Assembly: GCA_024642485.1 (NCBI GenBank)
Contig: JAHEAY010000007.1
Location: 1 to 46,746, forward strand
Length of the DNA: 46,746 nucleotides
Reading direction: 5' to 3'
DNA from: Cytophagaceae bacterium
GTDB lineage: Bacteria; Bacteroidota; Bacteroidia; Cytophagales; Spirosomataceae
The stretch's first letter is position 1; the number at the start of each line of letters is the position of its first letter. The notes below the pieces were generated by a model. It was not told the DNA's origin and searched no databases. It saw only the letters and a list, made by a program, of their open reading frames with translations. This document shows, one piece after another, positions 16,357 to 23,665 of this stretch. A program made the position numbers and the translations under genes.

Positions 16357-16842
16357 ATGAAAAAATTAATTATGATCGTGTTTGCGGCAGGAACCTTATT
16401 TTCTTGCTCGACACAAAGTGAAAAAAATGAAAAAGTAGCTGCAGAGAATGTTGCCAATTATGGTCACGTATGGGACGTTGTCATCAATGAAGGACGTAGT
16501 AACATTTTAGATACGGCCTATGCGGAAAATGTAGTGTTGCATACCGTTCCTGAAATTAAAGGAAAGGCTGCTGCTAAAGCTTATTACGAAAACTATATCA
16601 CGGGATTTTCTGATCGTGAATTTATCGTGAAAGAATCTTTCGCAGCAGGAAATAAATTGGTTAAATACTGGCAGTTCAAAGGAAAACACACAGGTAATTT
16701 CTTTGGGATTCCTGCCACAGGAAAATCGGTGGATGTAATCGGATGTACGATTGCAACGATTATTGAAGGTAAAATTACGGAGGAACAAGACTTTTTTGAT
16801 AACCTTGAGTTTTTCAAACAGTTAGGGTTGAAAGCTCCGTAA
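16357..16842 (+). CDS. SnoaL-like ester-cyclase-type lipoprotein
   Basis: A 161-residue protein with lipobox LFSC (Cys17). The remainder follows the SnoaL polyketide-cyclase-like pattern: YAENVVLHTVPEIKGKAAAK, then WQFKGKHTGNFFGIPATGKS and VDVIGCTIATIIEGKITEEQ. Family members either act on small hydrophobic compounds or have no known role. It is the only member of the group on the plus strand, and it faces the AraC-type regulator gene, with which it shares a bidirectional terminator hairpin. Confidence 0.85.
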   Translation: MKKLIMIVFAAGTLFSCSTQSEKNEKVAAENVANYGHVWDVVINEGRSNILDTAYAENVVLHTVPEIKGKAAAKAYYENYITGFSDREFIVKESFAAGNKLVKYWQFKGKHTGNFFGIPATGKSVDVIGCTIATIIEGKITEEQDFFDNLEFFKQLGLKAP

Positions 16843-16864
16843 TTTTAGATGAAGTAGGTAGTAC

Positions 16865-16898
16865 AAAAAGCCCCTTGCTAGTTAGCAGCGGGCTTTTT
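16865..16898. terminator. Bidirectional terminator overlapping the AraC stop codon
   Basis: AAAAAGCCC at 16865-16873 pairs with GGGCTTTTT at 16890-16898, with an inner GCTA/TAGC stem. On the plus strand it ends in a run of T after the SnoaL gene; on the minus strand it ends in a T-run after the AraC gene. The AraC stop (16878-16880) and last codons lie inside the hairpin. Confidence 0.8.
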
Positions 16899-18074
16899 TG
16901 ATTTGATGAAAGCAGAAGGGGTAACGCCTTGTCGGCTTTTGAATGCATCAATGAATTTAGATCTCGACTGGAAACCCGCTTCCGCGGATAGCGCCTCGAT
17001 CGTATAGACTGCTGCGTGACCATCTTCAATCAATTTCACCACATATTCGATTCGTTGGTCATTTTTCCATTCGCCAAAAGTCTTCTGTAGATCATTGTTG
17101 AAATAGGCAGAAAGGTTTCGCTCAGGTATCTTCAGATCAAAAGACATTTGCGATAAGGTGAAATCCTTTTTGATGAAGGGTGCAGATTTTAAATAATCGA
17201 CCAATTGTAGCTCGAATTCTGGGATGTTCTCCAGGGGTTTAACTTGTTTGGCAAAACTGGATTTGATTTTCTGGAAAGTGGAGGCCTCGTCCAAATCCAA
17301 GGAATAGGAAATATTCCCGTAAAGGATATTTGGAAAGAGGAATAGGAAGAAATTTTGGATAAAAAATCCACCGCCACAAATGCGGAAGAAGTGTTCTTCA
17401 CTAAAAATTTGCAAAGAAGAGATTCCTAGAAAATATACAGGTTTGAAATACAAAGTAATCATGTGGCCTAAACTCGTGGAAGCGATGATGACTTGTAAAA
17501 TGATTAAGGTGAAAAACCAACGTTGGATGATGGGATGGTTAGACGGGATTATGCCATATTTTTTTAGCAATATCTGTTTGTTCCAAAAGAAATAGCCGAT
17601 TGAGATGAAGGCATACAAAATCACATGAATCGATCGTCCATAGAGTAATTGCTCAAAGGTTACCCAGTTGAAATTGAGTCTATAGTCCTCCGTGAAATTC
17701 ACAATTTGATGCGCCATCTGTGTTTTGATTGCCAAAGGCTGCAAGGTGAAGGGGAGGGTGGCGAGGCCAACAAATATAGCCGGGATCAGGTGTAAAGAAT
17801 CCTGCCAGGTAAATGCTTTGTTTTCGGAAACGGTGTGCTTGACGTAATAGAATAGGGTAGGGCCTAATAGGAAAGAGAGCGGTAGGAAATGCACAAAACA
17901 GATACCTTCCCAAAACTCCATCTTGCTGTAATGCAAACCGAAATAGACCATCACCACGAGGTTGCAGCACAGGAAAAAGAGTGCTAAAAAGATGTTCGAC
18001 CTGTTTAATGAACTGAGGTAATACAACAGGATGAACGAGGTAAAGATGCCAAAAACGGGCGCAAGTATTTCCAA
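16878..18074 (-). CDS. Membrane-bound AraC-family transcriptional regulator
   Basis: A 398-residue protein with about seven hydrophobic segments over residues 1-255 and a C-terminal AraC/XylS DNA-binding domain over about 300-395 (FTLSQMSFDLKIPERNLSAY, then IEALSAEAGFQSRSKFIDAF and GVTPSAF). It most likely senses a signal at or in the membrane and binds DNA from the cytoplasmic side. The start is a TTG at 18074; an in-frame stop lies four codons upstream and the next ATG is deep within a membrane segment. Its neighbours, the NTF2-like and SnoaL-like genes, are possible targets, but that is inference. Confidence 0.85.
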   Translation of the reverse strand: MEILAPVFGIFTSFILLYYLSSLNRSNIFLALFFLCCNLVVMVYFGLHYSKMEFWEGICFVHFLPLSFLLGPTLFYYVKHTVSENKAFTWQDSLHLIPAIFVGLATLPFTLQPLAIKTQMAHQIVNFTEDYRLNFNWVTFEQLLYGRSIHVILYAFISIGYFFWNKQILLKKYGIIPSNHPIIQRWFFTLIILQVIIASTSLGHMITLYFKPVYFLGISSLQIFSEEHFFRICGGGFFIQNFFLFLFPNILYGNISYSLDLDEASTFQKIKSSFAKQVKPLENIPEFELQLVDYLKSAPFIKKDFTLSQMSFDLKIPERNLSAYFNNDLQKTFGEWKNDQRIEYVVKLIEDGHAAVYTIEALSAEAGFQSRSKFIDAFKSRQGVTPSAFIKSKKPAAN

Positions 18075-18129
18075 ATGAACTAGTTAATTAACGAAAGATA
18101 ATCAAAACGAATTAAATTCTCCACCCCTT

Positions 18130-18162
18130 ACCTTTGGCAAACCTGGGAGGATTGCCAAAGGT
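18130..18162 (+). repeat. Stem-loop repeat, copy 7 (half module)
   Basis: Arms ACCTTTGGCAA/TTGCCAAAGGT, A.A mismatch, CCT/AGG, loop GGG. ACTGATA follows at 18194-18200, at the same offset from the stem-loop as in module 1, but no second stem-loop follows. It is 55 bp upstream of the AraC gene. Confidence 0.88.
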
Positions 18163-18211
18163 AGTGGGAATAGAATTATTTTTAATTGACAAAACTGATA
18201 ATTTCGCATAA

Positions 18212-18499
18212 TTACATCTTCGCGCTTAAGCAGCATTTTAATTCGAATGCCGTTCGATGACTTATGTTGGGGATCATAAAGTGTCCCCCTGTCTTCAATT
18301 GAATATGCAGCTCCGTAAAAAGATTTTTCTTTACTAAAGTGACGGAATCTATTTCCTTGTATAAAATCCGGTGCGTACACTGGCTGAATTGAAAGAGCGA
18401 TAACGTGTCGATTTCAATTTGGCTTGCCCCTACATATATTTTGTGTTTGGTGCATCCCAAAAGGGTGCTAAACCATGGACTTTGAAACGTGTGTTGCAT
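18212..18499 (-). CDS. Small protein of unknown function, possible PH-like fold
   Basis: A 95-residue protein with no signal peptide or membrane segment. The middle (ILYKEIDSVTLVKKNLFTEL) and the next strand (HIQLKTGGHFMIPN) resemble the strand pattern of bacterial PH-like domains, but this is only a look-alike. Support for a real gene is a well-formed promoter just upstream (18517-18549) that leaves a leader of roughly 10 nt before the ATG. It lies between the AraC gene and another small gene on the same strand. Confidence 0.6.
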   Translation of the reverse strand: MQHTFQSPWFSTLLGCTKHKIYVGASQIEIDTLSLFQFSQCTHRILYKEIDSVTLVKKNLFTELHIQLKTGGHFMIPNISHRTAFELKCCLSAKM

Positions 18500-18516
18500 G
18501 GGAAAATCGATTTGCT

Positions 18517-18549
18517 CAAATATAGGTCAAAACCGTTTAATCAGCAAAA
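18517..18549 (-). promoter_or_regulatory. Consensus Bacteroidota promoter for the 18212-18499 gene
   Basis: On the minus strand, TTTTG (18545-18549) is followed by a 20-nt spacer and TATATTTG (18517-18524), a perfect TAnnTTTG -7 box. Confidence 0.65.
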
Positions 18550-18640
18550 TCCAAATGTGTTCAAATACTTTATAGCCAATGACTTAGGTTTTTTTGCCAA
18601 CGATTTGAGTTCGAAGTGCAACGTATTACAGCGTGTAGAC

Positions 18641-18955
18641 TTAAGTTATGGTTGCATAACATGTACTGTTCTCGAAACCTATCCAATCCACCTCCCACAA
18701 AGCTCCTTTCAAAGAGCTGATCACCACGAAATCTTTTGTTTCTTGATCTTTGTATTCCAAACCTTTTGCTACAATGATGTCCGTGAAATGTTCCAAGTCA
18801 TTCCAATTCATACAGCCGAATCGGACTAAGTCCTCATCTTCGCGTAATGACCGATTCGGTAGGTCCTTGCGAAATTGTTCAATACCGCCCTGGTATTTTT
18901 CCTCCAAGGTGCTTTTGCGTATCACCAAATTGATAAATTCTAGTTCTATTGCCAT
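18641..18955 (-). CDS. Conserved-looking hypothetical protein
   Basis: A 104-residue protein, probably cytoplasmic, starting MAIELEFINLVIRKSTLEEK. The balanced charge, the FRKDLPNRSLREDEDLVRFG segment and the lack of low-complexity sequence suggest a folded protein; similar openings occur in unassigned bacterial proteins. I cannot name a function. TAGTTTTG lies just upstream of the ATG on the minus strand, but it leaves almost no leader. The next gene on this strand has its own promoter, so the two need not be co-transcribed. Confidence 0.6.
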   Translation of the reverse strand: MAIELEFINLVIRKSTLEEKYQGGIEQFRKDLPNRSLREDEDLVRFGCMNWNDLEHFTDIIVAKGLEYKDQETKDFVVISSLKGALWEVDWIGFENSTCYATIT

Positions 18956-19100
18956 GCCGCAAAACTACGCAGGTTTTGTGTAGGAAATATCGGTTTGGTG
19001 TTTTTCGAATTGTCAATTTTGAATGCGTTTAATCCGTTTATTTTCAGCACGTTGGCAATCATTTTATTTCGTAATGTGCGTAAAAATTGTCACAGTATTT

Positions 19101-19133
19101 TTTGGGAAAATTCGTATTCGTAAAATGAATTTG
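19101..19133 (+). promoter_or_regulatory. Possible promoter of the FtsW/RodA gene
   Basis: TTTG at 19101-19104, a 21-nt spacer and TGAATTTG at 19126-19133, one mismatch from TAnnTTTG. Supports the ATG at 19163 as the start. Confidence 0.35.
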
Positions 19134-19162
19134 CAGCTTTGCATCTCGCAAAAGTAGAATCC

Positions 19163-20335
19163 ATGAACACTATTTCGGAACGCATCAAAAAACATTTTGA
19201 CGGGGATGTACACATCCTTTTAATTGTTATTCTTCTCAGTATCGTTGGCGTTATTATTCAATTCTCCGCCAAAGGGCGATTAACGATGGGCGGTCCTTTT
19301 GTTCCGCTCCAACATCTCGTCAAGTCACTCGTTATCTTGGTGGGGGGATTTTATGCGATGGGGGTATTTTCGCGAAAGGATTATTTGAAATCAACGAAAT
19401 ATGTGGATTTAGCCCTCTACGGATCGTGGTTCCTCATCGGACTCGCGTATCTATACGGAAAGGAAGCGGGCGGCGCAAGTCGGTGGTTGCAATTAGGCCC
19501 CTTGAGTTTTATGCCTTCTGATATGGCCAAATTGTGTTTGACGATTTCTTTGTCGAAGATGTTTGCTGCCCGACAAGCCGATCCGGAGGCCTATGATCCC
19601 GCCGTATTATTCGTTATTTGTTTTAAACTAGGGGTGACCTGTTTTCTGATTTTTTTGTCCAATTTTTCCACGAGTGTGATTGTCTTCGTGACCTCGATCG
19701 TCTTAATGATTTTCGGTCGGGTGCCCTACAAGGCCATTGCCATTGTACTAGGAATTTTCATATCCACGGGTATAGGATTGATTGTGGGTGGTGTAGGCCA
19801 AAGGGCTGAAACGATTAAACATCGAATTGAAGTGTATGTGAAACGTATGTTTGGGCATCCTTCCAAAGAGGAAATTGAGCTGGATGATCAAGGAACGAAT
19901 TATCAATTGAAACAAAGCCTTTATGCCATTGCTACAGGTGGTTTGCAGCCCAAAGGTCCGGGAAATAGCCAATTTCGCTTTCATTTATCGCAGGCGGAAT
20001 CTGATTTTGTATATGCCATCATCGTGGAAGAATGGGGGATTGTTGCTGGATTTTTATTGCCTGTAATGTTTATGTGGTTGTTTTGGCGTGGCGCTCTGGC
20101 AATTTCGTATAGCTCCAAACCGCTCGGCGGACTGATGTCGGCCGGCTTAACTTTCTCCATTGTCAGCCAAGCATTTTTAAATATGTTCGTGGCTGTAGGG
20201 GCGATTCCGGTGACAGGTCAGCCGATTCCCTTGGTCTCAGCAGGAGGGACCTCGTTGATCTTTACGATGATTAGTATCGGTTATATTCTTTCGGTTACGC
20301 GTGATAAAGCTAAAACGCAACTAGCGCGCGCTTAG
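19163..20335 (+). CDS. FtsW/RodA/SpoVE-family peptidoglycan glycosyltransferase
   Basis: A 390-residue polytopic protein of the SEDS family, which polymerises lipid II glycan strands together with a class B penicillin-binding protein. The motifs are SRWLQLGPLSFMPSDMAKL (glutamate of the usual PSE replaced by Asp), GLQPKGPGNSQ, ESDFVYAIIVEEWG and PVTGQPIPLVSAGGTSLI. About ten membrane segments are visible. I start at the ATG at 19163; an upstream in-frame TTG is less likely. No partner PBP or other division gene is nearby, so I cannot tell FtsW from RodA by context. The next gene, an L,D-transpeptidase, also acts on peptidoglycan. Confidence 0.88.
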   Translation: MNTISERIKKHFDGDVHILLIVILLSIVGVIIQFSAKGRLTMGGPFVPLQHLVKSLVILVGGFYAMGVFSRKDYLKSTKYVDLALYGSWFLIGLAYLYGKEAGGASRWLQLGPLSFMPSDMAKLCLTISLSKMFAARQADPEAYDPAVLFVICFKLGVTCFLIFLSNFSTSVIVFVTSIVLMIFGRVPYKAIAIVLGIFISTGIGLIVGGVGQRAETIKHRIEVYVKRMFGHPSKEEIELDDQGTNYQLKQSLYAIATGGLQPKGPGNSQFRFHLSQAESDFVYAIIVEEWGIVAGFLLPVMFMWLFWRGALAISYSSKPLGGLMSAGLTFSIVSQAFLNMFVAVGAIPVTGQPIPLVSAGGTSLIFTMISIGYILSVTRDKAKTQLARA

Positions 20336-20346
20336 CTTCCTAGCTC

Positions 20347-20379
20347 AGCTTTGGCAAACCTTGGAGGATTGCCAAAGCT
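20347..20379 (+). repeat. Stem-loop repeat, copy 8 (compensated stem)
   Basis: Arms AGCTTTGGCAA/TTGCCAAAGCT. Relative to the other copies the second base is C to G and its pairing partner G to C, so the stem is intact. Loop TGG between CCT and AGG. Left end of module 3. Confidence 0.9.
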
Positions 20380-20477
20380 AAGGGTTTTAAGGGGCAATAT
20401 TTGTAGGCCAACTGATATTCGATTTCAGTTAATTGATATTCTGTTTCTGGCTCCCAAAAATCTCCCTCAAAACCACT

Positions 20478-20510
20478 ACCTTTGGCAAACCTCGGAGGAT
20501 TGCCAAAGGT
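20478..20510 (+). repeat. Stem-loop repeat, copy 9
   Basis: Arms ACCTTTGGCAA/TTGCCAAAGGT, A.A mismatch, CCT/AGG, loop CGG. Right end of module 3. Two direct copies of CCAAGGTAAAG follow at 20523-20533 and 20542-20552, like decayed stem-loop ends. Confidence 0.9.
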
Positions 20511-20548
20511 AAGGGTGACTAGCCAAGGTAAAGCAAACAACCCAAGGT

Positions 20549-20555
20549 AAAGGAG
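20549..20555 (+). promoter_or_regulatory. Shine-Dalgarno-like AAAGGAG supporting a TTG start
   Basis: AAAGGAG lies 10 nt before the TTG at 20566. The TTG begins the signal peptide and there is no in-frame ATG until about residue 25. Confidence 0.5.
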
Positions 20556-20565
20556 CTCGAACACA

Positions 20566-21675
20566 TTGAAATACATCGTCTTTTTATTTTTACTAGTAAG
20601 CGCTTCCCTGCATGCGCAAAGCCCCCTCGATTCCTTGATGCAACAAGCCGAATCGCTCGGTCTCCGTTCTAAAGATTATCAATACACATCTCAAGATACC
20701 AGTTCGGCGAAAAAGGCAGTCCAACAGTTCATGCTCGATCTCAAGTTTGGGAATCAAGCACCTTACCTCCGATTTCAAGGCTTTGATTTTAATCTACCGC
20801 GCGATGCCTATCGTAACCGCTATGGCGAACTTTGGAATACACCTAAAATTAAAGAGTTAGCGAATCGTCTAATTAGTGAAGAAAATGAAGTCAGTCAAAT
20901 CCTTCAAGTATTAAGAGATTCTATACAATACAACCCAGAGAAAAAACAATTATTGGCAAAGGCAGCCAATGAATACCGTTGGCTCATCGCGGCGAGAGCC
21001 AATCGTTCTTTGGTTTTGGTCAATATTCCCTCGACCCAACTCAAAGCCTTCGAATCTCATAAACAGGTTATGCAAATGCGTGTTGTCCTCGGTAAACCCA
21101 CAAGACCCAGCAAAACGCTTTCCAGTAAATTGAAAAACATGATTATCACGCCCTATTGGAGCGTACCGCGTAGCATTTGCATCGAAGAACTTGTGCCAGA
21201 AATTAAGAAGAATATCCGCTATTTCTATGCAAGTCATTTGGAGATTTTCGACCAACAAAATCGAAAAGTAGAACCTGAAAAGGTGCCTTGGGGGCGTTTG
21301 AGTGCTAACTATTTCCCGTACTCCATGCGTCAGCGCACTGGCAAATGGAATACCCTCGGGATTTTGAAAATTCAATTTGATAATCCTTTTAAGATGTACC
21401 TCCATGATACATCTGAAAAGAAATTATTTAGTAAGGAAAAACGATTTTACAGCCATAGCTGCATCCGACTAGATAAGCCATTAACCTTCGGTTCTTGGTT
21501 ATTGAAACCAAATTCAACAGCCATCGATACACTCGATGCCCAAGCAGCCTATTCCGATAAAACGCCTAAATACCTGACGATTAAGCGCAATGTCCCTTTG
21601 GTTATTTGGTACAGCCAAGTGGATTTTGACGAAAACGGTCATTTGACGTTTTACCCGAATATCTACAAGCGTTAA
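20566..21675 (+). CDS. L,D-transpeptidase (YkuD-type), exported
   Basis: A 369-residue protein. The signal peptide (to about residue 18) is followed by an N-terminal domain of the kind found in YcbB-type enzymes and a C-terminal YkuD domain. The domain shows MYLHDTSEKKLF and the catalytic motif SHSCIRLDK, with the nucleophile at Cys299. The usual glycine of SHGCxR is serine here. L,D-transpeptidases make 3-3 peptidoglycan cross-links or attach proteins to the wall. The start codon is TTG, backed by an AAAGGAG. The last stop shares TTAA with the convergent oxidoreductase gene. Confidence 0.85.
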   Translation: MKYIVFLFLLVSASLHAQSPLDSLMQQAESLGLRSKDYQYTSQDTSSAKKAVQQFMLDLKFGNQAPYLRFQGFDFNLPRDAYRNRYGELWNTPKIKELANRLISEENEVSQILQVLRDSIQYNPEKKQLLAKAANEYRWLIAARANRSLVLVNIPSTQLKAFESHKQVMQMRVVLGKPTRPSKTLSSKLKNMIITPYWSVPRSICIEELVPEIKKNIRYFYASHLEIFDQQNRKVEPEKVPWGRLSANYFPYSMRQRTGKWNTLGILKIQFDNPFKMYLHDTSEKKLFSKEKRFYSHSCIRLDKPLTFGSWLLKPNSTAIDTLDAQAAYSDKTPKYLTIKRNVPLVIWYSQVDFDENGHLTFYPNIYKR

Positions 21676-23072
21676 ATCTTGTAGTATTGCTCCCAACCTT
21701 TACGTGGTGCTGGTCCTACCAATAATTGGTTCGCTAATTTGTTATTCGTGATCATTTTCGTGTCACGATCAAATACCAGGCGCGTATTTAATTTTTGAGC
21801 TAATACACCCAAAGAGAATACTTGACTCAAAGGTCCCGCAATCGCAAATGGTGAGCGCGTTTTCTCCTGACCCATACAAGCCTTTAAGAAATTCGCATAG
21901 TGATTCGATGGACTCTTAGGTACATCCGGCAATTTTAGATCTTTTCCAGCATCTCCTAAAATCGATAAAGTTGAGCCATGCGATCCTCCTTTGAAGGTCA
22001 AATCTTTGCTATAAATGATCTTTCCAGGATTCAATTTCGCCGGTTGAATTTTGCCATTGCTCGCTGCTGGAATGTTCGGATCTAATTCTGTTGTACCATA
22101 GTTGGCCGGCACCGGAGGAATATTATTCAAGCCATCATACCACGTAATATCCATTGCTGGCATGTTCTTGCGAGAAGGAAATTTAAATTGAATTGTCGAC
22201 GACATTGGATAAAAGAAATCATTGTGTCCATCCGCACGCAACATGTTAATCTCCGTCGGTAATCCTAATTCCAAAAACTCATGTGCCGTATCCATAATAT
22301 GTGCACCCCAGTCGCCCAATGCACCTAAGCCATAGTCAAACCAGCAACGCCATTGTCCATTGACAAAGTCTTTTTGGTAATCATGATTTGGCGAAACGAC
22401 GCCTTGCCAAATATCCCAATCCAAGGTACTTGGAACAGCTTCTGCAGGTGGGAAGTTCTTTATTTTAGGATCCCATCCATGCCATCTGCGAGGGGAGTTC
22501 ATGTGCGCCGTCATCGCAGTCACATCCTTGATGATACCGGCTTCTTTCCAAGCTTTGAATTGGAAATAATTCGCCTCCGAGTGACCTTGATTTCCCATTT
22601 GGGTAACCAAATTCGGATGCTTACGAGCCGCGGCCATCATCAATTCAACTTCCTGGAACGTACGCGCCATCGGTTTCTCCACAAATACGTGTTTGCCCAT
22701 TCCCAAAGCCATCATCGTGATAGGAAAGTGCGAATGATCCGGAACGCCAATCGAGACAGCTTCGAATTGATTTCCCATCTTGTCGAACATTTGTCGGAAA
22801 TCCTGAAAACGAGGAACATCTGGGAATTTTTCCAAAACCTTCAAGGTCTGTGGAGCGCCCATGTCCACGTCGCATAGTGCGACGATGTTACAAAGTCCTG
22901 TGCTATACAAAGACATGACATCCAATCCCCCTTGGTTTCCAATTCCGATACAGGCTAAATTGACTTTATCACCCGAATTTTTGGAGATAAACGCGGGAAA
23001 TGCCGCCGCGGAAGTTAATAATGCCGCATTCTTTAGAAAGGTTCTGCGGGAGGATTCATGTGCTTGATTCAT
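21672..23072 (-). CDS. Gfo/Idh/MocA family oxidoreductase, Tat-exported
   Basis: A 466-residue oxidoreductase with a twin-arginine leader (SRRTFLKNAALLTSAAAFPA). The Rossmann motif ACIGIGNQGG, the EKP motif (VFVEKPMARTF) and GALGDWGAHIMDTAHEFL are all present. Compared with the protein at 7090, the EKP glutamate is retained. It probably oxidises or reduces a sugar or cyclitol in the periplasm with a bound nicotinamide cofactor. It is not adjacent to other sugar genes. A GGGTACAAA motif lies 15 bp upstream of its ATG on its own strand (23087-23095). It is separated by 55 bp from the thioesterase gene upstream. Confidence 0.9.
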   Translation of the reverse strand: MNQAHESSRRTFLKNAALLTSAAAFPAFISKNSGDKVNLACIGIGNQGGLDVMSLYSTGLCNIVALCDVDMGAPQTLKVLEKFPDVPRFQDFRQMFDKMGNQFEAVSIGVPDHSHFPITMMALGMGKHVFVEKPMARTFQEVELMMAAARKHPNLVTQMGNQGHSEANYFQFKAWKEAGIIKDVTAMTAHMNSPRRWHGWDPKIKNFPPAEAVPSTLDWDIWQGVVSPNHDYQKDFVNGQWRCWFDYGLGALGDWGAHIMDTAHEFLELGLPTEINMLRADGHNDFFYPMSSTIQFKFPSRKNMPAMDITWYDGLNNIPPVPANYGTTELDPNIPAASNGKIQPAKLNPGKIIYSKDLTFKGGSHGSTLSILGDAGKDLKLPDVPKSPSNHYANFLKACMGQEKTRSPFAIAGPLSQVFSLGVLAQKLNTRLVFDRDTKMITNNKLANQLLVGPAPRKGWEQYYKI

Positions 23073-23086
23073 AGCTTTTTATAGGT

Positions 23087-23095
23087 TTGTACCCA
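23087..23095 (-). promoter_or_regulatory. GGGTACAAA motif upstream of the oxidoreductase
   Basis: The minus strand reads GGGTACAAACC, the same 11 bases as 16333-16343 upstream of the SnoaL-like gene. Confidence 0.3.
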
Positions 23096-23127
23096 CTAAA
23101 GACAGCATGAATCAAAATTTACTTAAA

Positions 23128-23664
23128 TTATATTTCAATCGTACAACGCTCTTCCGCGCATTGTACTCTCATTTCAGATAATTCCAAATCTGACTTTAAT
23201 ATCTCCCGTTTTTCTTGGGATAATTTTCGAATGATTTTTCCCTCACAGAAACGTCTTACTTGGGTCTCTGTTGTCAATTTAAGTCCTGGAACCTCGGTTA
23301 AATTTCCATGCTCATCTTTGGCTGCCATCGTAAAATAACAGGAATTCGTGTGGCGCACGATGCCATCCCGCGGGTTAAAAGATTCCACGCGCATACCTAC
23401 GATCATGGTCGTCCGACCGACATAATTAACGGAGGCTTTGATCTCGACCAAATCACCCACTTCCACCGGACTTTTGAACTCAACGCCTTCTACGGAAACC
23501 GTTACACAATACTGATGGCTATGTTTGGAGGCGCAAATGTAGGCTACTTTGTCTAATAAGGATAGAATAATTCCTCCGTGCACCTTCCCGCCAAAATTGG
23601 CATACGATGGAATCATCAATTCGGTATAAGTGGTCTCCGACTCGTGTACTTCTTTGTATTGCAT
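23128..23664 (-). CDS. Acyl-CoA thioesterase, hotdog fold
   Basis: A 178-residue cytoplasmic protein of the YciA/ACOT thioesterase group. ANFGGKVHGGIILSLLDKVA contains the HGG turn and the helix-borne Asp typical of the family, followed by the strands VTVSVEGVEFKSPVEVGDLV and VGRTTMIVGMRV. It hydrolyses acyl-CoA thioesters; chain-length preference cannot be read. Its start is 2 bp from the stop codon of the exchanger gene, so it is the third gene of a porin-exchanger-thioesterase operon. The cysteine-bearing tail (RVQCAEERCTIEI) extends past the usual domain. Confidence 0.85.
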   Translation of the reverse strand: MQYKEVHESETTYTELMIPSYANFGGKVHGGIILSLLDKVAYICASKHSHQYCVTVSVEGVEFKSPVEVGDLVEIKASVNYVGRTTMIVGMRVESFNPRDGIVRHTNSCYFTMAAKDEHGNLTEVPGLKLTTETQVRRFCEGKIIRKLSQEKREILKSDLELSEMRVQCAEERCTIEI

Positions 23665-23665
23665 C

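Larger units (their letters stand above)
20347..20510. repeat. Composite stem-loop module 3
   Basis: Two 33-nt stem-loops in the same orientation with a 98-nt interior, the same length as in module 2. CCAACTGATA starts 28 nt after the first. The central dyad here is AACTGA/TCAGTT (20409-20429) rather than TGATAA/TTATCA. The module separates the FtsW/RodA and L,D-transpeptidase genes. Confidence 0.8.

Noticed and set aside
16865-16898. A member of the nine-copy stem-loop family.
   Set aside because: Its arms differ (AAAAAGCCC/GGGCTTTTT), and it has T-runs on both strands, so it is an ordinary bidirectional terminator.
18102-18380. A second 92-codon frame overlapping the small gene at 18212.
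   Set aside because: It runs in another frame, includes the stem-loop repeat and is not placed after the consensus promoter as well as the 95-residue frame.
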